Shown: one piece after another, positions 36,998 through 45,487 of the stretch
How positions within the stretch are numbered: position 1 is the stretch's first letter
Layout: each line of letters opens with the position of its first letter
Source: JAOTYV01 sp041557595
GTDB taxonomy: Bacteria > Pseudomonadota > Alphaproteobacteria > UBA8366
Assembly: GCA_041557595.1 (NCBI GenBank)
Contig: JBFFGE010000004.1
Span: 1-60,687, forward strand
Direction: 5' to 3'
Length of the DNA: 60,687 nucleotides
Made by a program: the position numbers and the translations under genes
Notes under the pieces: model-generated
Told to the model about the DNA's origin: nothing
Databases searched by the model: none
The model's input: the letters and a program-made list of their open reading frames with translations, nothing else

Positions 36998-37014
36998 CGG
37001 GCCGTGTCCGGCTA

Positions 37015-38439
37015 TCAGTCGGCTGCCTCGGCGGCCGCCGCCGCGTCCGGCCACGCCGGCGCATCGCCTCCCAGCACCGGCGTCGGCCGCACCCAATGCG
37101 GCGGCGTTTCCGACAGCCTGAGAACCGGGCCGAGATGCCGCAGGGTACCCTGCGCGGGTTCGGAAACGATCCGAAGCGCGTCCAGCTCGGCATCCGATAG
37201 CCCCAGATCCGGCGCGACCGCACCGGTCTTGCCCTGACGGTAGATGAACATTCCCGATTGGCACAGCGAGACGCGGACATGATAGCTGCCCCCTTCGCGC
37301 GCGCGGCGGGCCAGCGCCAGGAGAATGCCATAGGCGCCGAGATAGCCCGTGGTGTAGTCGCAGGCCGCGGCCGGCAATAGTTTCGGCCGGTCCGGGCTTC
37401 CTTCCTGGCAGATGCCGGTCACCGTCTGGGCGACCTGTTCCCAGCCGCCGCGGTGGCTGAACGGACCATCCGCGCCGAAGCAACTGATCGAACAGCAGAC
37501 GATGCCGGGCCGGAGCTCGGCCAGCTGTTCCGGCGCGAAGCCGAGACCGGCGAGCATGCCGGGGCGGTAGCCCTGCGAAAACACGTCGGCATCGCGCACC
37601 AGATCCTTCAGGCGGGCGGCGTCCTCGGCATTCTTGAGGTCGAGATAGCAACTGCGCTTGCCATGACTGGTGTCCATCACGTGTTCCGCGATCTGCGGCA
37701 GGCCTTCGGCGGTCACCATCAGCACCTCGGCGCCGTTTTCCGCCAGGGTCCGTGCGGCGATCGGGCCGGCAAGGATTCGCGTCAGATCGAGCGCGCGGAT
37801 GCCGCTCAACGGCCGGTCGCCCTCGGGCATCGGTTCTGGGTCGCTGTCGCCGATCTTGATGATCTCGACGATGGGTTTCGCCTGCAGCACCTTGCCATGC
37901 GGATGATCGAGCCATTCCGCGTTGCTGCGCACCATGCCGCCGCAGGCGCGCGCCTCGTCGATCGCCGCTTCGAGGTCGAGCGCATCCCATTGCGCTACCG
38001 CCTTCGCGACGGAGTCGGGGTTGGGTTCGCAGCCAAGGACCTTCAGCACCCGCGCCTGCAGGTTCGGCAGGCCGAAATGCGGCAGGAACCAGCGGCCGTC
38101 CTTGGTCGGCCAGGGCTGGGTGATTTGGATCATCTTCTCGTGGTTCTCGTTCACGACGGGATGGAATTCGCCGTCCTGCCCCATCTTTTGCATGTAGCGC
38201 GTGCTGCCCAGCGCGGCGGCGGCCCGGCGTATATCGATCGCCGCGGTCTGCCGGCGCCCGGTCTTGAGTTCCCAGATGTCGGAAACGGCGGTGCCGATTC
38301 CCGCCAACACGGCGGCGCAGGTCTCGCCGATCTTGAAGCGCGTGGAAAAAACCGGATCGGCGCCGGTAATCTCGACTTCGCCGTCTCCCGGCAGGCCTTT
38401 GCCCCGAATATCCATGACTTCTTCGAATGCGGTCATCAT
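37015..38439 (-). CDS. CaiB/BaiF family (class III) CoA-transferase
   Basis: The 474-residue protein's C-terminal part (about 205-400) has the family core: GIRALDLTRILAGPIAARTLAENGAEVL, then SYLDLKN-type and VFSQGYRPGMLAGLGF segments. The N-terminal 200 residues are a related but shorter half (FKIGETCAAVLAGIGTAVSDIW). The catalytic aspartate region is LDLKNAEDAARL. It should move CoA between two organic acids by the formyl-CoA-transferase-type mechanism. The divergent gene is an MmgE/PrpD protein, so the pair may serve one carboxylic-acid catabolic route. Substrates are unknown. Confidence 0.88.
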   Translation of the reverse strand: MMTAFEEVMDIRGKGLPGDGEVEITGADPVFSTRFKIGETCAAVLAGIGTAVSDIWELKTGRRQTAAIDIRRAAAALGSTRYMQKMGQDGEFHPVVNENHEKMIQITQPWPTKDGRWFLPHFGLPNLQARVLKVLGCEPNPDSVAKAVAQWDALDLEAAIDEARACGGMVRSNAEWLDHPHGKVLQAKPIVEIIKIGDSDPEPMPEGDRPLSGIRALDLTRILAGPIAARTLAENGAEVLMVTAEGLPQIAEHVMDTSHGKRSCYLDLKNAEDAARLKDLVRDADVFSQGYRPGMLAGLGFAPEQLAELRPGIVCCSISCFGADGPFSHRGGWEQVAQTVTGICQEGSPDRPKLLPAAACDYTTGYLGAYGILLALARRAREGGSYHVRVSLCQSGMFIYRQGKTGAVAPDLGLSDAELDALRIVSEPAQGTLRHLGPVLRLSETPPHWVRPTPVLGGDAPAWPDAAAAAEAAD

Positions 38440-38641
38440 CCCTTCATCCTCCCGGAATTCTCAATCGTCGCTGTTTCGGTTCCATCGCGAATTGTCCACG
38501 CGTCAACGCTACCAGCCGAATGGTGGGTCGACAATGTGCCGGACAAAGCCCCGCCCTTCGCGCGCCGGATCGGGAAGCCGTGGACCCGCCGGACCCTACC
38601 GCATACCGTAGGCGCAAAGATGTACTCTGAAGGATGCACCG

Positions 38642-40021
38642 ATGGTCGCCAAAGAAAAATCCAGTATCTCGCATCGCCTTGGCGATCGACTGGTCGACCT
38701 GTCTTACGATGACATACCCGATGCGGTGATCGACCATACGCGGCGCATGGTCCTCGATACAGTTGGGGTGGCCTGGGCCGGCGCGGCGGCGCCCGGATCG
38801 GCGGATATCGAGGCGCTGATGCTTGCGGGCGGCGGGGGCGGGACGTGCCGCGGCTGGGCAACTGGACGGCGGATCGATCCGATGGGCGCCGCGTTTCTCA
38901 ACAGCGTGCATGCAGCTGCGCTCGACTATGACAGCGTTTTCGAAAAGGGTTCGGTGCATCCGGATATCGTCAGCATTCCCGTCGCCTGGGCGTTGTCCGA
39001 AGAAACCGGCGCCACGGGCAAGAAATTCCTTGCCGCCATTGCGCTCGGCAATGAAGTGATGTGCCGGCTCGCGGCGGCGGCGACCGAAAACCGGGGCTGG
39101 TTCAACACGGCGCTGTTCGGCGGGTTCGGCGCGGCGGCGGCGGCAGCGAAGATCCTCGGTCTGTCGGTCGGGCAAACGCGGGATGCGCTCGGACTCGTGC
39201 TGAGCCAGGCCGGCGGATCGCAACAGGCGCTGATCGAAAAGACCATGGCGAAGCGCGTGCAATCGGGTTTCGCCGCCCGCGCGGGCGTCTTCGCGGCCCA
39301 ACTGGCCGGTTGCGGCGTAACCGCGCCCGCCGAATGCTTCGAGGGCAAATTCGGATTCTATCGTCTGTATTGCGACGGCGACCCCGCGCCGCTACTGGAC
39401 GGCTTCGGCGAGGAGTATTTGTGCCTCGACGCGGCGGTGAAGAAATTTCCGAGCTGCACCGCAAACCACGTGCCGATCGACGCGGTCATCGGCATTGTCG
39501 AGGAACTCGACCTCGCACCGGACGACATCCGCTCGGTCAGGACGGTGGTTTCCCCATTCGCTCACGGCCTGGTCGGCGCGCCCTTCGACCCCGGCGACAA
39601 CCCGCAGGTGGCGGCGCAGTTCAGTCTGGAATACTCGATCGCCTGCGCGGCGCTGCGCCGGCGGCTGACCGTGGACGACATCCAGGAGGGCGCGGTCAAC
39701 GCGCCGGAGATCCGCGATTTCATCGGCCGCATCGCCATCGAGGTCGATCAAGGCAACAGCGGGAAGTTCGCGCCTGCCGAAGTCGTCGTGGAAAGCGCGC
39801 GGCATGGCACGATCCGGCGGCGTCAGGACCATGTGCCGGGCACGCCGGAACGGCGCCTGACGGCCAGCCAGATCGAGGACAAGTTCCGCGCATGCATCTC
39901 CGCGGGCGTGCATTCCCTGGAGCAGACGCAAACCGACCGGCTGATCGAACGCCTGACGGCGATTGCCGACATCGCGGACATGGCGACGTTTTTCGATACC
40001 GTCGGCTGCCATGCGCGTTAG
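38642..40021 (+). CDS. MmgE/PrpD family protein
   Basis: The 459-residue protein starts at the ATG at 38642 with AAGGA eight bases upstream. The N-terminal helical domain carries the AALDYDSVFEKGSVHP segment typical of the family (HxDDTH-like position). The lid domain includes KKFPSCTANHVPIDA, which holds the usual catalytic-region lysine and cysteine. Members include 2-methylcitrate dehydratase and itaconate decarboxylase, but most are unassigned and the active-site pattern does not decide. No methylcitrate synthase or isocitrate lyase gene is nearby, so a methylcitrate-cycle role is not supported. Confidence 0.87.
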   Translation: MVAKEKSSISHRLGDRLVDLSYDDIPDAVIDHTRRMVLDTVGVAWAGAAAPGSADIEALMLAGGGGGTCRGWATGRRIDPMGAAFLNSVHAAALDYDSVFEKGSVHPDIVSIPVAWALSEETGATGKKFLAAIALGNEVMCRLAAAATENRGWFNTALFGGFGAAAAAAKILGLSVGQTRDALGLVLSQAGGSQQALIEKTMAKRVQSGFAARAGVFAAQLAGCGVTAPAECFEGKFGFYRLYCDGDPAPLLDGFGEEYLCLDAAVKKFPSCTANHVPIDAVIGIVEELDLAPDDIRSVRTVVSPFAHGLVGAPFDPGDNPQVAAQFSLEYSIACAALRRRLTVDDIQEGAVNAPEIRDFIGRIAIEVDQGNSGKFAPAEVVVESARHGTIRRRQDHVPGTPERRLTASQIEDKFRACISAGVHSLEQTQTDRLIERLTAIADIADMATFFDTVGCHAR

Positions 40022-40062
40022 GCTGAGACGACTGCGGCGCGTACCAGGAGAAACCCGTTCTC

Positions 40063-40926
40063 TTAAACTTTGTTGAGCGGCAGCTTGAGATAAGAGACGC
40101 CGTTGTCTTCGGGCGGCGGGAACCGGCCGCCGCGCATGTTGACCTGAACCGAAGGCAAGAGAAGCGTCGGCATATCGAGCGTGGCGTCGCGTTTGGTACG
40201 CATCTCGACGAAGTCGTCCTCGGTCACGCCGCGATGAACGTGCAGGTTCATTTCGCGTTCTTCGGCCACGGTGGTTTCCCAGACGAAGTCCTTGCGTCCG
40301 GGCGCTTTGTAATCGTGGCAAAGGAAAAGCCGGGTTTCCGGCGGCAAGGCCAAGATTTTTTGAATCGAACGATACAGCGTCCGGGCATCGCCCCCGGGAA
40401 AGTCGGCGCGGGCGGTTCCGTAGTCCGGCATGAATAGCGTGTCGCCGACAAAGGCGGCGTCGCCCATTTGATAGGTAATACACGCAGGCGTGTGCCCCGG
40501 CGTATGGATCACCGTGGCGGTGAGCGCGCCGATCCGCAATTCGTCGCCATCCCCGAGAAGCCGATCGAATTGATCGCCATTTGTGTGGAAGGCAGGTTCG
40601 GCATTGAAGATTTTCTTGAATATTTTCTGCACGTCGGTGACGTGTTCGCCGATAGCGGTGCGACCGCCGAGGTGCTCTTGCAGATAGGGCGCGGCGCTCA
40701 AATGGTCTGCATGCACATGGGTCTCGAGTATCCAGTCGACGGTCAGATCGTGCGTCCGCACATGGGCGATGATCGCATCCGCCGAAGCTGTCGCGGTGCG
40801 CCCCGACCTGGCGTCGAAATCCAGGACGGCGTCGATCACGGCGCAGTGTTCGGAGCCGGGGTCCCGGACAACATAGGAGGCGGTGTTCGTTGCCTCGTCG
40901 AAGAAGGCTTTGACGTCTGGGTTCAT
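40063..40926 (-). CDS. blh: Persulfide dioxygenase-like metallo-beta-lactamase (Blh/ETHE1 type)
   Basis: I chose the ATG at 40926, giving 287 residues. The metal motif is THVHADH (His70, His72, Asp74, His75), with later ligands at His145 (HTPGHTPA), Asp162 (GDTLFMPDYG) and His204 (LCHDY). The FPGGDARTLYRSI segment is typical of the ETHE1/Blh group, which oxidises glutathione persulfide to sulfite. The divergent BigR/SqrR gene and downstream rhodanese match the known sulfide-detoxification operon layout, which is the main support for the function. A perfect FNR box lies about 62 bases upstream. Confidence 0.88.
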   Translation of the reverse strand: MNPDVKAFFDEATNTASYVVRDPGSEHCAVIDAVLDFDARSGRTATASADAIIAHVRTHDLTVDWILETHVHADHLSAAPYLQEHLGGRTAIGEHVTDVQKIFKKIFNAEPAFHTNGDQFDRLLGDGDELRIGALTATVIHTPGHTPACITYQMGDAAFVGDTLFMPDYGTARADFPGGDARTLYRSIQKILALPPETRLFLCHDYKAPGRKDFVWETTVAEEREMNLHVHRGVTEDDFVEMRTKRDATLDMPTLLLPSVQVNMRGGRFPPPEDNGVSYLKLPLNKV

Positions 40927-40980
40927 CGGTTTGTTTCTCCTTGATCGGATACCGATGCCATAGCGACGACTCCCGTCGCC

Positions 40981-40994
40981 TTGATCCGAATCAA
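40981..40994 (-). promoter_or_regulatory. Perfect FNR/Anr box upstream of the persulfide dioxygenase
   Basis: The sequence TTGAT-CCGA-ATCAA is a perfect FNR consensus, centred about 62 bases before the dioxygenase start at 40926. A TATGGC -10-like hexamer occurs near 40957-40962 on the minus strand. This adds oxygen control to a module known elsewhere mainly for persulfide control. Confidence 0.75.
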
Positions 40995-41060
40995 CGGTCA
41001 CGGTTTCGATTGCCACCGATATGTGCGGCTCCGCGACATTTCTTTTCGATGGGGCTTGAT

Positions 41061-41090
41061 ATTAACTGCATAACTTCGCATATATGCAAA
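41061..41090. promoter_or_regulatory. Candidate BigR/SqrR operator
   Basis: An AT-rich region just before the regulator ATG (41092) contains the perfect palindrome GCATATATGC (41078-41087). A wider arrangement, TGCATA followed by TATATGCA, is also present. ArsR-family persulfide sensors bind such AT-rich inverted repeats between the divergent genes. The exact operator is inferred. Confidence 0.5.
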
Positions 41091-41091
41091 C

Positions 41092-41400
41092 ATGGACATC
41101 AAGGACATGGACGCCGCGGCGGAAAAGGTCAGCGATCTCATGAAGATCCTGTCCCACAAGACCCGGCTGATGATCCTCTGCCAATTGGTCGAGGGTGAAA
41201 AATCCGTCGGCGTGCTGACGGATCTTGTTGGCGCCCGCGCACCCGCCATGTCGCAACAGCTGGCCCTGCTGCGCAAGGATCGCCTGGTTACGACGCGCCG
41301 CGACGGACAGACGATTTATTACGCCCTGGCCCGCAGCGACATCAGCAAACTGATGGCGTTTCTCTATGAAACCTATTGCGGCGAAGACACCGCGCATTGA
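41092..41400 (+). CDS. bigR: ArsR-family persulfide-sensing repressor (BigR/SqrR)
   Basis: The 102-residue winged-helix protein has two cysteines, Cys30 (LMILCQL) and Cys96 (YETYCGED), spaced 66 residues apart. That is the same spacing as the disulfide or tetrasulfide-forming pair of BigR and SqrR. The DNA-reading helix is APAMSQQLALLRKDRL. It would repress the divergent dioxygenase and its own operon until reactive sulfur species link the two cysteines. The rhodanese/DUF2892 gene follows after 14 bases. Confidence 0.92.
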   Translation: MDIKDMDAAAEKVSDLMKILSHKTRLMILCQLVEGEKSVGVLTDLVGARAPAMSQQLALLRKDRLVTTRRDGQTIYYALARSDISKLMAFLYETYCGEDTAH

Positions 41401-41414
41401 ACGGGAGTACTGGA

Positions 41415-41987
41415 ATGAACACTGTGGAATTGCGGGAAATCGATGCCGGGACGCTTAAATCCTGGCTGGACGCGGACAAGGCCGTGGTCATCGATATCCG
41501 GGAGTCGGATGAATACGCCCGCGAACATATCCCGGGGTCCCGCCTGGTGCCGCTGTCGGGGTTCGATTCGGCGGATTTCGCCCAGGATCACCACAAGATC
41601 GGCGTCTTTCATTGCAGCAGCGGGAACCGGACGTGCGAAGCGGCCTCCCGGATCCTGAAAACCGGATTCAAGGACGTCTATCAGTTGGAAGGTGGCCTGC
41701 AAGCCTGGAAGAAGGCCGGATTGGCGGTAAACCTCAACCGGAAAGCGCCGATCAGCATTATGCGTCAAGTGCAGATTACCGCCGGATCCTTGGTCGTGCT
41801 GGGCGTCGTGCTCGGCTACTTCGTCTCGCCGTGGTTCGTGGCGCTGAGCGGCTTTGTCGGCGCGGGTCTGATGTTCGCCGGCCTTAGCGGGACCTGCGCG
41901 CTGGCGAGTGTGCTTTCGCTGATGCCGTGGAACCGGCTGCAGGTTGCACCCCCGGCCGTTTCTTCGGCTGAAGCGCAAAACGCCTGA
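41415..41987 (+). CDS. Rhodanese with membrane DUF2892 domain
   Basis: The 190-residue protein starts at the ATG at 41415. The rhodanese domain (about 1-110) has Cys67 in the loop CSSGNRT, preceded by VVIDIRESDEY. The C-terminal part (about 118-175) has two hydrophobic helices of the DUF2892 type, which would tether it to the inner membrane. It is co-transcribed with the BigR/SqrR regulator. It likely moves sulfane sulfur from persulfides to acceptors, feeding or draining the dioxygenase reaction. Confidence 0.9.
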   Translation: MNTVELREIDAGTLKSWLDADKAVVIDIRESDEYAREHIPGSRLVPLSGFDSADFAQDHHKIGVFHCSSGNRTCEAASRILKTGFKDVYQLEGGLQAWKKAGLAVNLNRKAPISIMRQVQITAGSLVVLGVVLGYFVSPWFVALSGFVGAGLMFAGLSGTCALASVLSLMPWNRLQVAPPAVSSAEAQNA

Positions 41988-41997
41988 GCCGATAGGC

Positions 41998-43257
41998 TCA
42001 ACCGGCCGCGGTGCCGTTGATCGCGAAGTCGAAGACGTCGTGGCTCCGGAGCACGCCGGCCTCGGCCCGGGCGGCAAAGCGGTCGTTCAGGGGGTGGCTG
42101 ATCACGATCGGCACCTTCGCTTCGGCCACGCCGCCATGGGTGCGCAGCCGATGGCCCTTGAGCCCGGACAAATCATGGTCCTCCGCACGGCTGCCGATGC
42201 AGGTGCCGGCGTCGCTGACCACGGCGACGTCGCCCTCGCGGTCGGCCGGCAGCTCGAATCGTTCGACTGTATCGGATTTGGCATAGGCGCCTTCGATGCC
42301 CGCGATTTCGCCGGCAACGGCCAGCACCTCGCGCGGGTCCAATCCGTCCTTGCAATAGACCCGGACAAATCCGCCGAGCGCGCCATGATGGCCGACGAAG
42401 GCATCGGTAATCGGGCAAATCACCGTCGTCCTGCCGGCGCCGAGGGCGGCGTCGAGCTCGTCCTGCAGCCAGATGACGTTCGGCGTACCGTCGGCCTTCG
42501 ATTTGTCATTCATGCCGTGATCGGCGGTCAACGCGACGATGGCGCCGAGTTCGAACAGCCGGCCGAATCGCCGATCCATGTTGATGTAGAAATCGTTCGC
42601 TTCCGGTGTCCCCGGCGCATGGGCGTGCTGCACAAAATCGGTCAGCGACAGATAGAGGATGTCCGGCCGCCGGGTCTCCAACAGCTTGATCCCGGCATCG
42701 AGCACGAATAGCGATAGTTCCTGCGAATACATGTCGGGCAGGGGCTGGCCGACGAAGGACAACACATCCTCGATGCCGTTTTCGGCCATGGTGCAGCGAT
42801 CGGCATGTTGCGAGGAAAAGCTGGCGGAGCCGCCGCCGAGATCGAGGTTCTTGCCGAGTTGCTGGCGCAGCTTGTCCTTGGCGGTGATGGAAACCACCTT
42901 CGCCCCGTGCTGCGAAAACGACGCCATGATCGACTGGCTGCGCAGCAATTCGGGACCGGTCATGACCACCGCTTCGCCGGTCGCCGGGTCGAGAAAGAAA
43001 TTACCGGAAATGCCATGCACCGAAGGCGGGCGCCCGGTGACGATAGACATGTTGTTCGGGCAGGTGAAGCTCGGCACCGTGCCTTCTGCCACCGTATGAA
43101 AGCCTTCCCGCATGAAGCGTTCGATATTCGGGATGATCCCGTCGCGCAGCCCGCTTTCGAGATAGGCCGGGTCGCCGCCGTCGATGCACACGACGACGAT
43201 GGGCTGCGACGGAAATCGATACGCAATACCGTTCAGTTCAACCGCAGACTCGCTCAT
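41998..43257 (-). CDS. phnA: Phosphonoacetate hydrolase (alkaline phosphatase superfamily)
   Basis: The 419-residue protein has all the expected two-zinc active-site residues of PhnA in order: Asp26 (CIDGGDP), nucleophile Thr65 with Asn68 (FTCPNN), Asp207 and His211 (LTDFVQH), Asp246 and His247 (TADHGMND), and His374 (LRTHGG). The spacing matches characterised phosphonoacetate hydrolases closely. It cleaves the C-P bond of phosphonoacetate to acetate and phosphate. It is the last gene of a tctCBA operon, about 100 bases after tctA. A related phosphodiesterase activity is the main alternative. Confidence 0.85.
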   Translation of the reverse strand: MSESAVELNGIAYRFPSQPIVVVCIDGGDPAYLESGLRDGIIPNIERFMREGFHTVAEGTVPSFTCPNNMSIVTGRPPSVHGISGNFFLDPATGEAVVMTGPELLRSQSIMASFSQHGAKVVSITAKDKLRQQLGKNLDLGGGSASFSSQHADRCTMAENGIEDVLSFVGQPLPDMYSQELSLFVLDAGIKLLETRRPDILYLSLTDFVQHAHAPGTPEANDFYINMDRRFGRLFELGAIVALTADHGMNDKSKADGTPNVIWLQDELDAALGAGRTTVICPITDAFVGHHGALGGFVRVYCKDGLDPREVLAVAGEIAGIEGAYAKSDTVERFELPADREGDVAVVSDAGTCIGSRAEDHDLSGLKGHRLRTHGGVAEAKVPIVISHPLNDRFAARAEAGVLRSHDVFDFAINGTAAG

Positions 43258-43359
43258 TGGGTTTCCTTAGGTCCGGTGTGCGTGGGTTCGAGCTTGGAAG
43301 CCTAAGGCGTTGCGGCGAGCCGGTCTACCGAATCATCGTCGCCCCTCGGCGGGCACGCG

Positions 43360-44859
43360 TTATGCGCCGGAATTGCTGCGCCGATAGGCGATCACCGCGG
43401 TCACCACGGCTAGGATCAGAATTGTCAGGGTGATCGGCCGTGTGACCAGGCCTACGATATCGCCTTGGGTGATCACCATCGCCCGATTGAGGTTGTTCTC
43501 GATGATCGGCCCCATGACGAAACCCAGGATCACGGGGATGGTGGAAAATTTGAATTTATCCATCCAGAACGCGATCGCGCCCAGCACCAGGACCATCACC
43601 GAATGGGTGATGTTGTTGTCATAGGCATAGGCGCCGATGACCAGCATCAGCATGACGAACGGCCCGAGAATCCGGCCGGGCACCTTCACGATCGGTACGA
43701 AATAGCGAATGCCGAAAATCCCGCACAGAAGCAGAAACAGGTTGCACACGATCAAGCCGATGAAAATGGCCAGGACCAGCGGTCCGCCCTCGCTGAACAG
43801 GGTCGGGCCGGGGACGATGTCCTTGCTGATCAGAACGCCGATCAGCACGGCGATCGCGCCCGAGCCGGGAATGCCGAGCGCGAGCGCCGGCACCAGCGCG
43901 CCGGCGACAACGGCGTTGTTGGCGGATTCGGGGGCGGCAATGCCTTCATCGATGCCGGTGCCGAATTCGTCGGGCCGTTTTGACCAGCGCTTTTCCTCCG
44001 TATAGGCGACCACGGTGCCGACGGTCGGCCCCGGCCCCGGGATCGCGCCGATGGCGGTGCCGATCAGGCTGCCGCGCGCCATCGTCGGCAGCAGTTTCCT
44101 GAAATCTTTCCAACCGAACTTGGATCCTTTGTTGGCCAGGACATCATCGGAAATTCGCGCCGCGGCCTCGGCCTCCGCCGTGACCAGACCCATCAAGCGA
44201 AACACTTCGGGCGCCGCGAGCATGGCAATGATCATCACGATGAGCGGGATGCCGTCATCCAGATAGGATTGTCCGAAATTGAATCGCACGGTGCCGAACG
44301 CCGATTCACCGAACGTCGACAGCAATAGGCCGAACGCGGCGGCGATAAACCCTTTGGTCGGGTCCTTGCCGACGAAGCTGCCGATGATGGCCAGGCCAAG
44401 TACGCCGAGCGCGAACATTTCGCTCGGCCCGAACAACAGGCCAATCCAGGCGAGGCCGGTCGCCGCGACGATGAAGACCAGGCTGCTGGAGATTCCGCCG
44501 AACACGCCGGAGGTGATGGAGATCATGAGCGCGCGATGCGCCTCGCCCTTCTGCGCCATGGGGAAGCCGTCGAGCACGGTCATCGCCGCCGCTGTCGTTC
44601 CCGGCGTTCGGATCAGGATCGCCGGGATCGACCCGCCATATTCCGCCGCCGAATAGGTCGAAACCATGAAGAGGATCGACGCTTCCGCATCCATGATGAA
44701 GGTGAACGGGAACATCAGCGCCAGCGCCTGCGATCCGCCGAACCCCGGCAGAATACCCATGCAGACGCCGGCGACGACGCCGAGCACGATCACCAACAGG
44801 TTGATCGGATCGAAGACGATCCCGATGGCGGGCAGAATGTTTGCCAGGACATTTTCCAT
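43360..44859 (-). CDS. tctA: Tripartite tricarboxylate transporter large membrane subunit TctA
   Basis: The 499-residue protein has about 12 helices, with the TctA hallmarks GILPGFGGSQALALMFPFTF at the N-terminus and IGAIPGPGPTVGTVVAYTEE in the middle. It works with TctB and a periplasmic binding protein to import carboxylates. It follows tctB by 10 bases. Location before phnA suggests a phosphonate-bearing carboxylate as substrate. Confidence 0.93.
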   Translation of the reverse strand: MENVLANILPAIGIVFDPINLLVIVLGVVAGVCMGILPGFGGSQALALMFPFTFIMDAEASILFMVSTYSAAEYGGSIPAILIRTPGTTAAAMTVLDGFPMAQKGEAHRALMISITSGVFGGISSSLVFIVAATGLAWIGLLFGPSEMFALGVLGLAIIGSFVGKDPTKGFIAAAFGLLLSTFGESAFGTVRFNFGQSYLDDGIPLIVMIIAMLAAPEVFRLMGLVTAEAEAAARISDDVLANKGSKFGWKDFRKLLPTMARGSLIGTAIGAIPGPGPTVGTVVAYTEEKRWSKRPDEFGTGIDEGIAAPESANNAVVAGALVPALALGIPGSGAIAVLIGVLISKDIVPGPTLFSEGGPLVLAIFIGLIVCNLFLLLCGIFGIRYFVPIVKVPGRILGPFVMLMLVIGAYAYDNNITHSVMVLVLGAIAFWMDKFKFSTIPVILGFVMGPIIENNLNRAMVITQGDIVGLVTRPITLTILILAVVTAVIAYRRSNSGA

Positions 44860-44869
44860 CGCGCCAAAT

Positions 44870-45385
44870 CTACAGGGTGAGGTATTTCGGCAGGAACAGC
44901 ATGGGCAGATGGACTTTCAACAAGGCCACGAACGCCAGGTACATCAACCCCACCGCGATGATCGATGTGATGGCGGCCCACACCCATCGACCGGTGCGCC
45001 AGCCGAGCAGGATGAACAGGAACCCGAAGGCGGCGGGTTCGAAGCCGACAAACGCCATGCCGGCGATGAGGGCCAAAACGGAAATCACGGTCACGCCGAA
45101 TGAGGAAAGATCGACCGTAACGCCGGCCCCGGTCGACCCGACAGGATCCTCGTTCGGGCCGCCGGCCGGGGGCCGCCCGCGCCGAAGGCGCCGGGCCAGC
45201 AGGATCAGGCCGAACAGAAAGATCACCGCGACGATTGCACGCGGAAAGAAGGCGGCGCCCGGATCGCCCGGCAATACGGGCGGCAGGAAGTCGAGCGACA
45301 CCAGATAGGCGCCGACGGAAGTCGCCATGAAGATCAGGGCTCCCGCGATGTCGCCGCTTCGTTGGCTGATCTGGGTAATTTTCAT
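44870..45385 (-). CDS. tctB: Tripartite tricarboxylate transporter small membrane subunit TctB
   Basis: I chose the ATG at 45385, giving 171 residues. There are four hydrophobic helices, the first near 10-30, with GAAFFPRAIVAVIF matching the FPR segment common in TctB. The loop at about 60-85 is polar. It lies between the binding-protein gene and tctA in the same operon. Confidence 0.88.
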   Translation of the reverse strand: MKITQISQRSGDIAGALIFMATSVGAYLVSLDFLPPVLPGDPGAAFFPRAIVAVIFLFGLILLARRLRRGRPPAGGPNEDPVGSTGAGVTVDLSSFGVTVISVLALIAGMAFVGFEPAAFGFLFILLGWRTGRWVWAAITSIIAVGLMYLAFVALLKVHLPMLFLPKYLTL

Positions 45386-45487
45386 GTCCACTCCGCGGCC
45401 GTCGGAACGTTCAGAAACGGGACGTGCGCGGAAAGCGCCGCCGTTCCCGAATGAGAACGGCGGCAAAGCCATCCGCCAAGCGCACGG

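Noticed and set aside
36233..37990. 585-codon minus-strand open frame over the CoA-transferase and the secreted protein
   Set aside because: Out of frame with the CaiB-family protein on the same strand, whose motifs are clear, and antisense to the secreted protein.
43258..43359. CCTTAGG/CCTAAGG pair between tctA and phnA as a terminator
   Set aside because: Arms are short and 30 bases apart, and the genes otherwise look like one operon.
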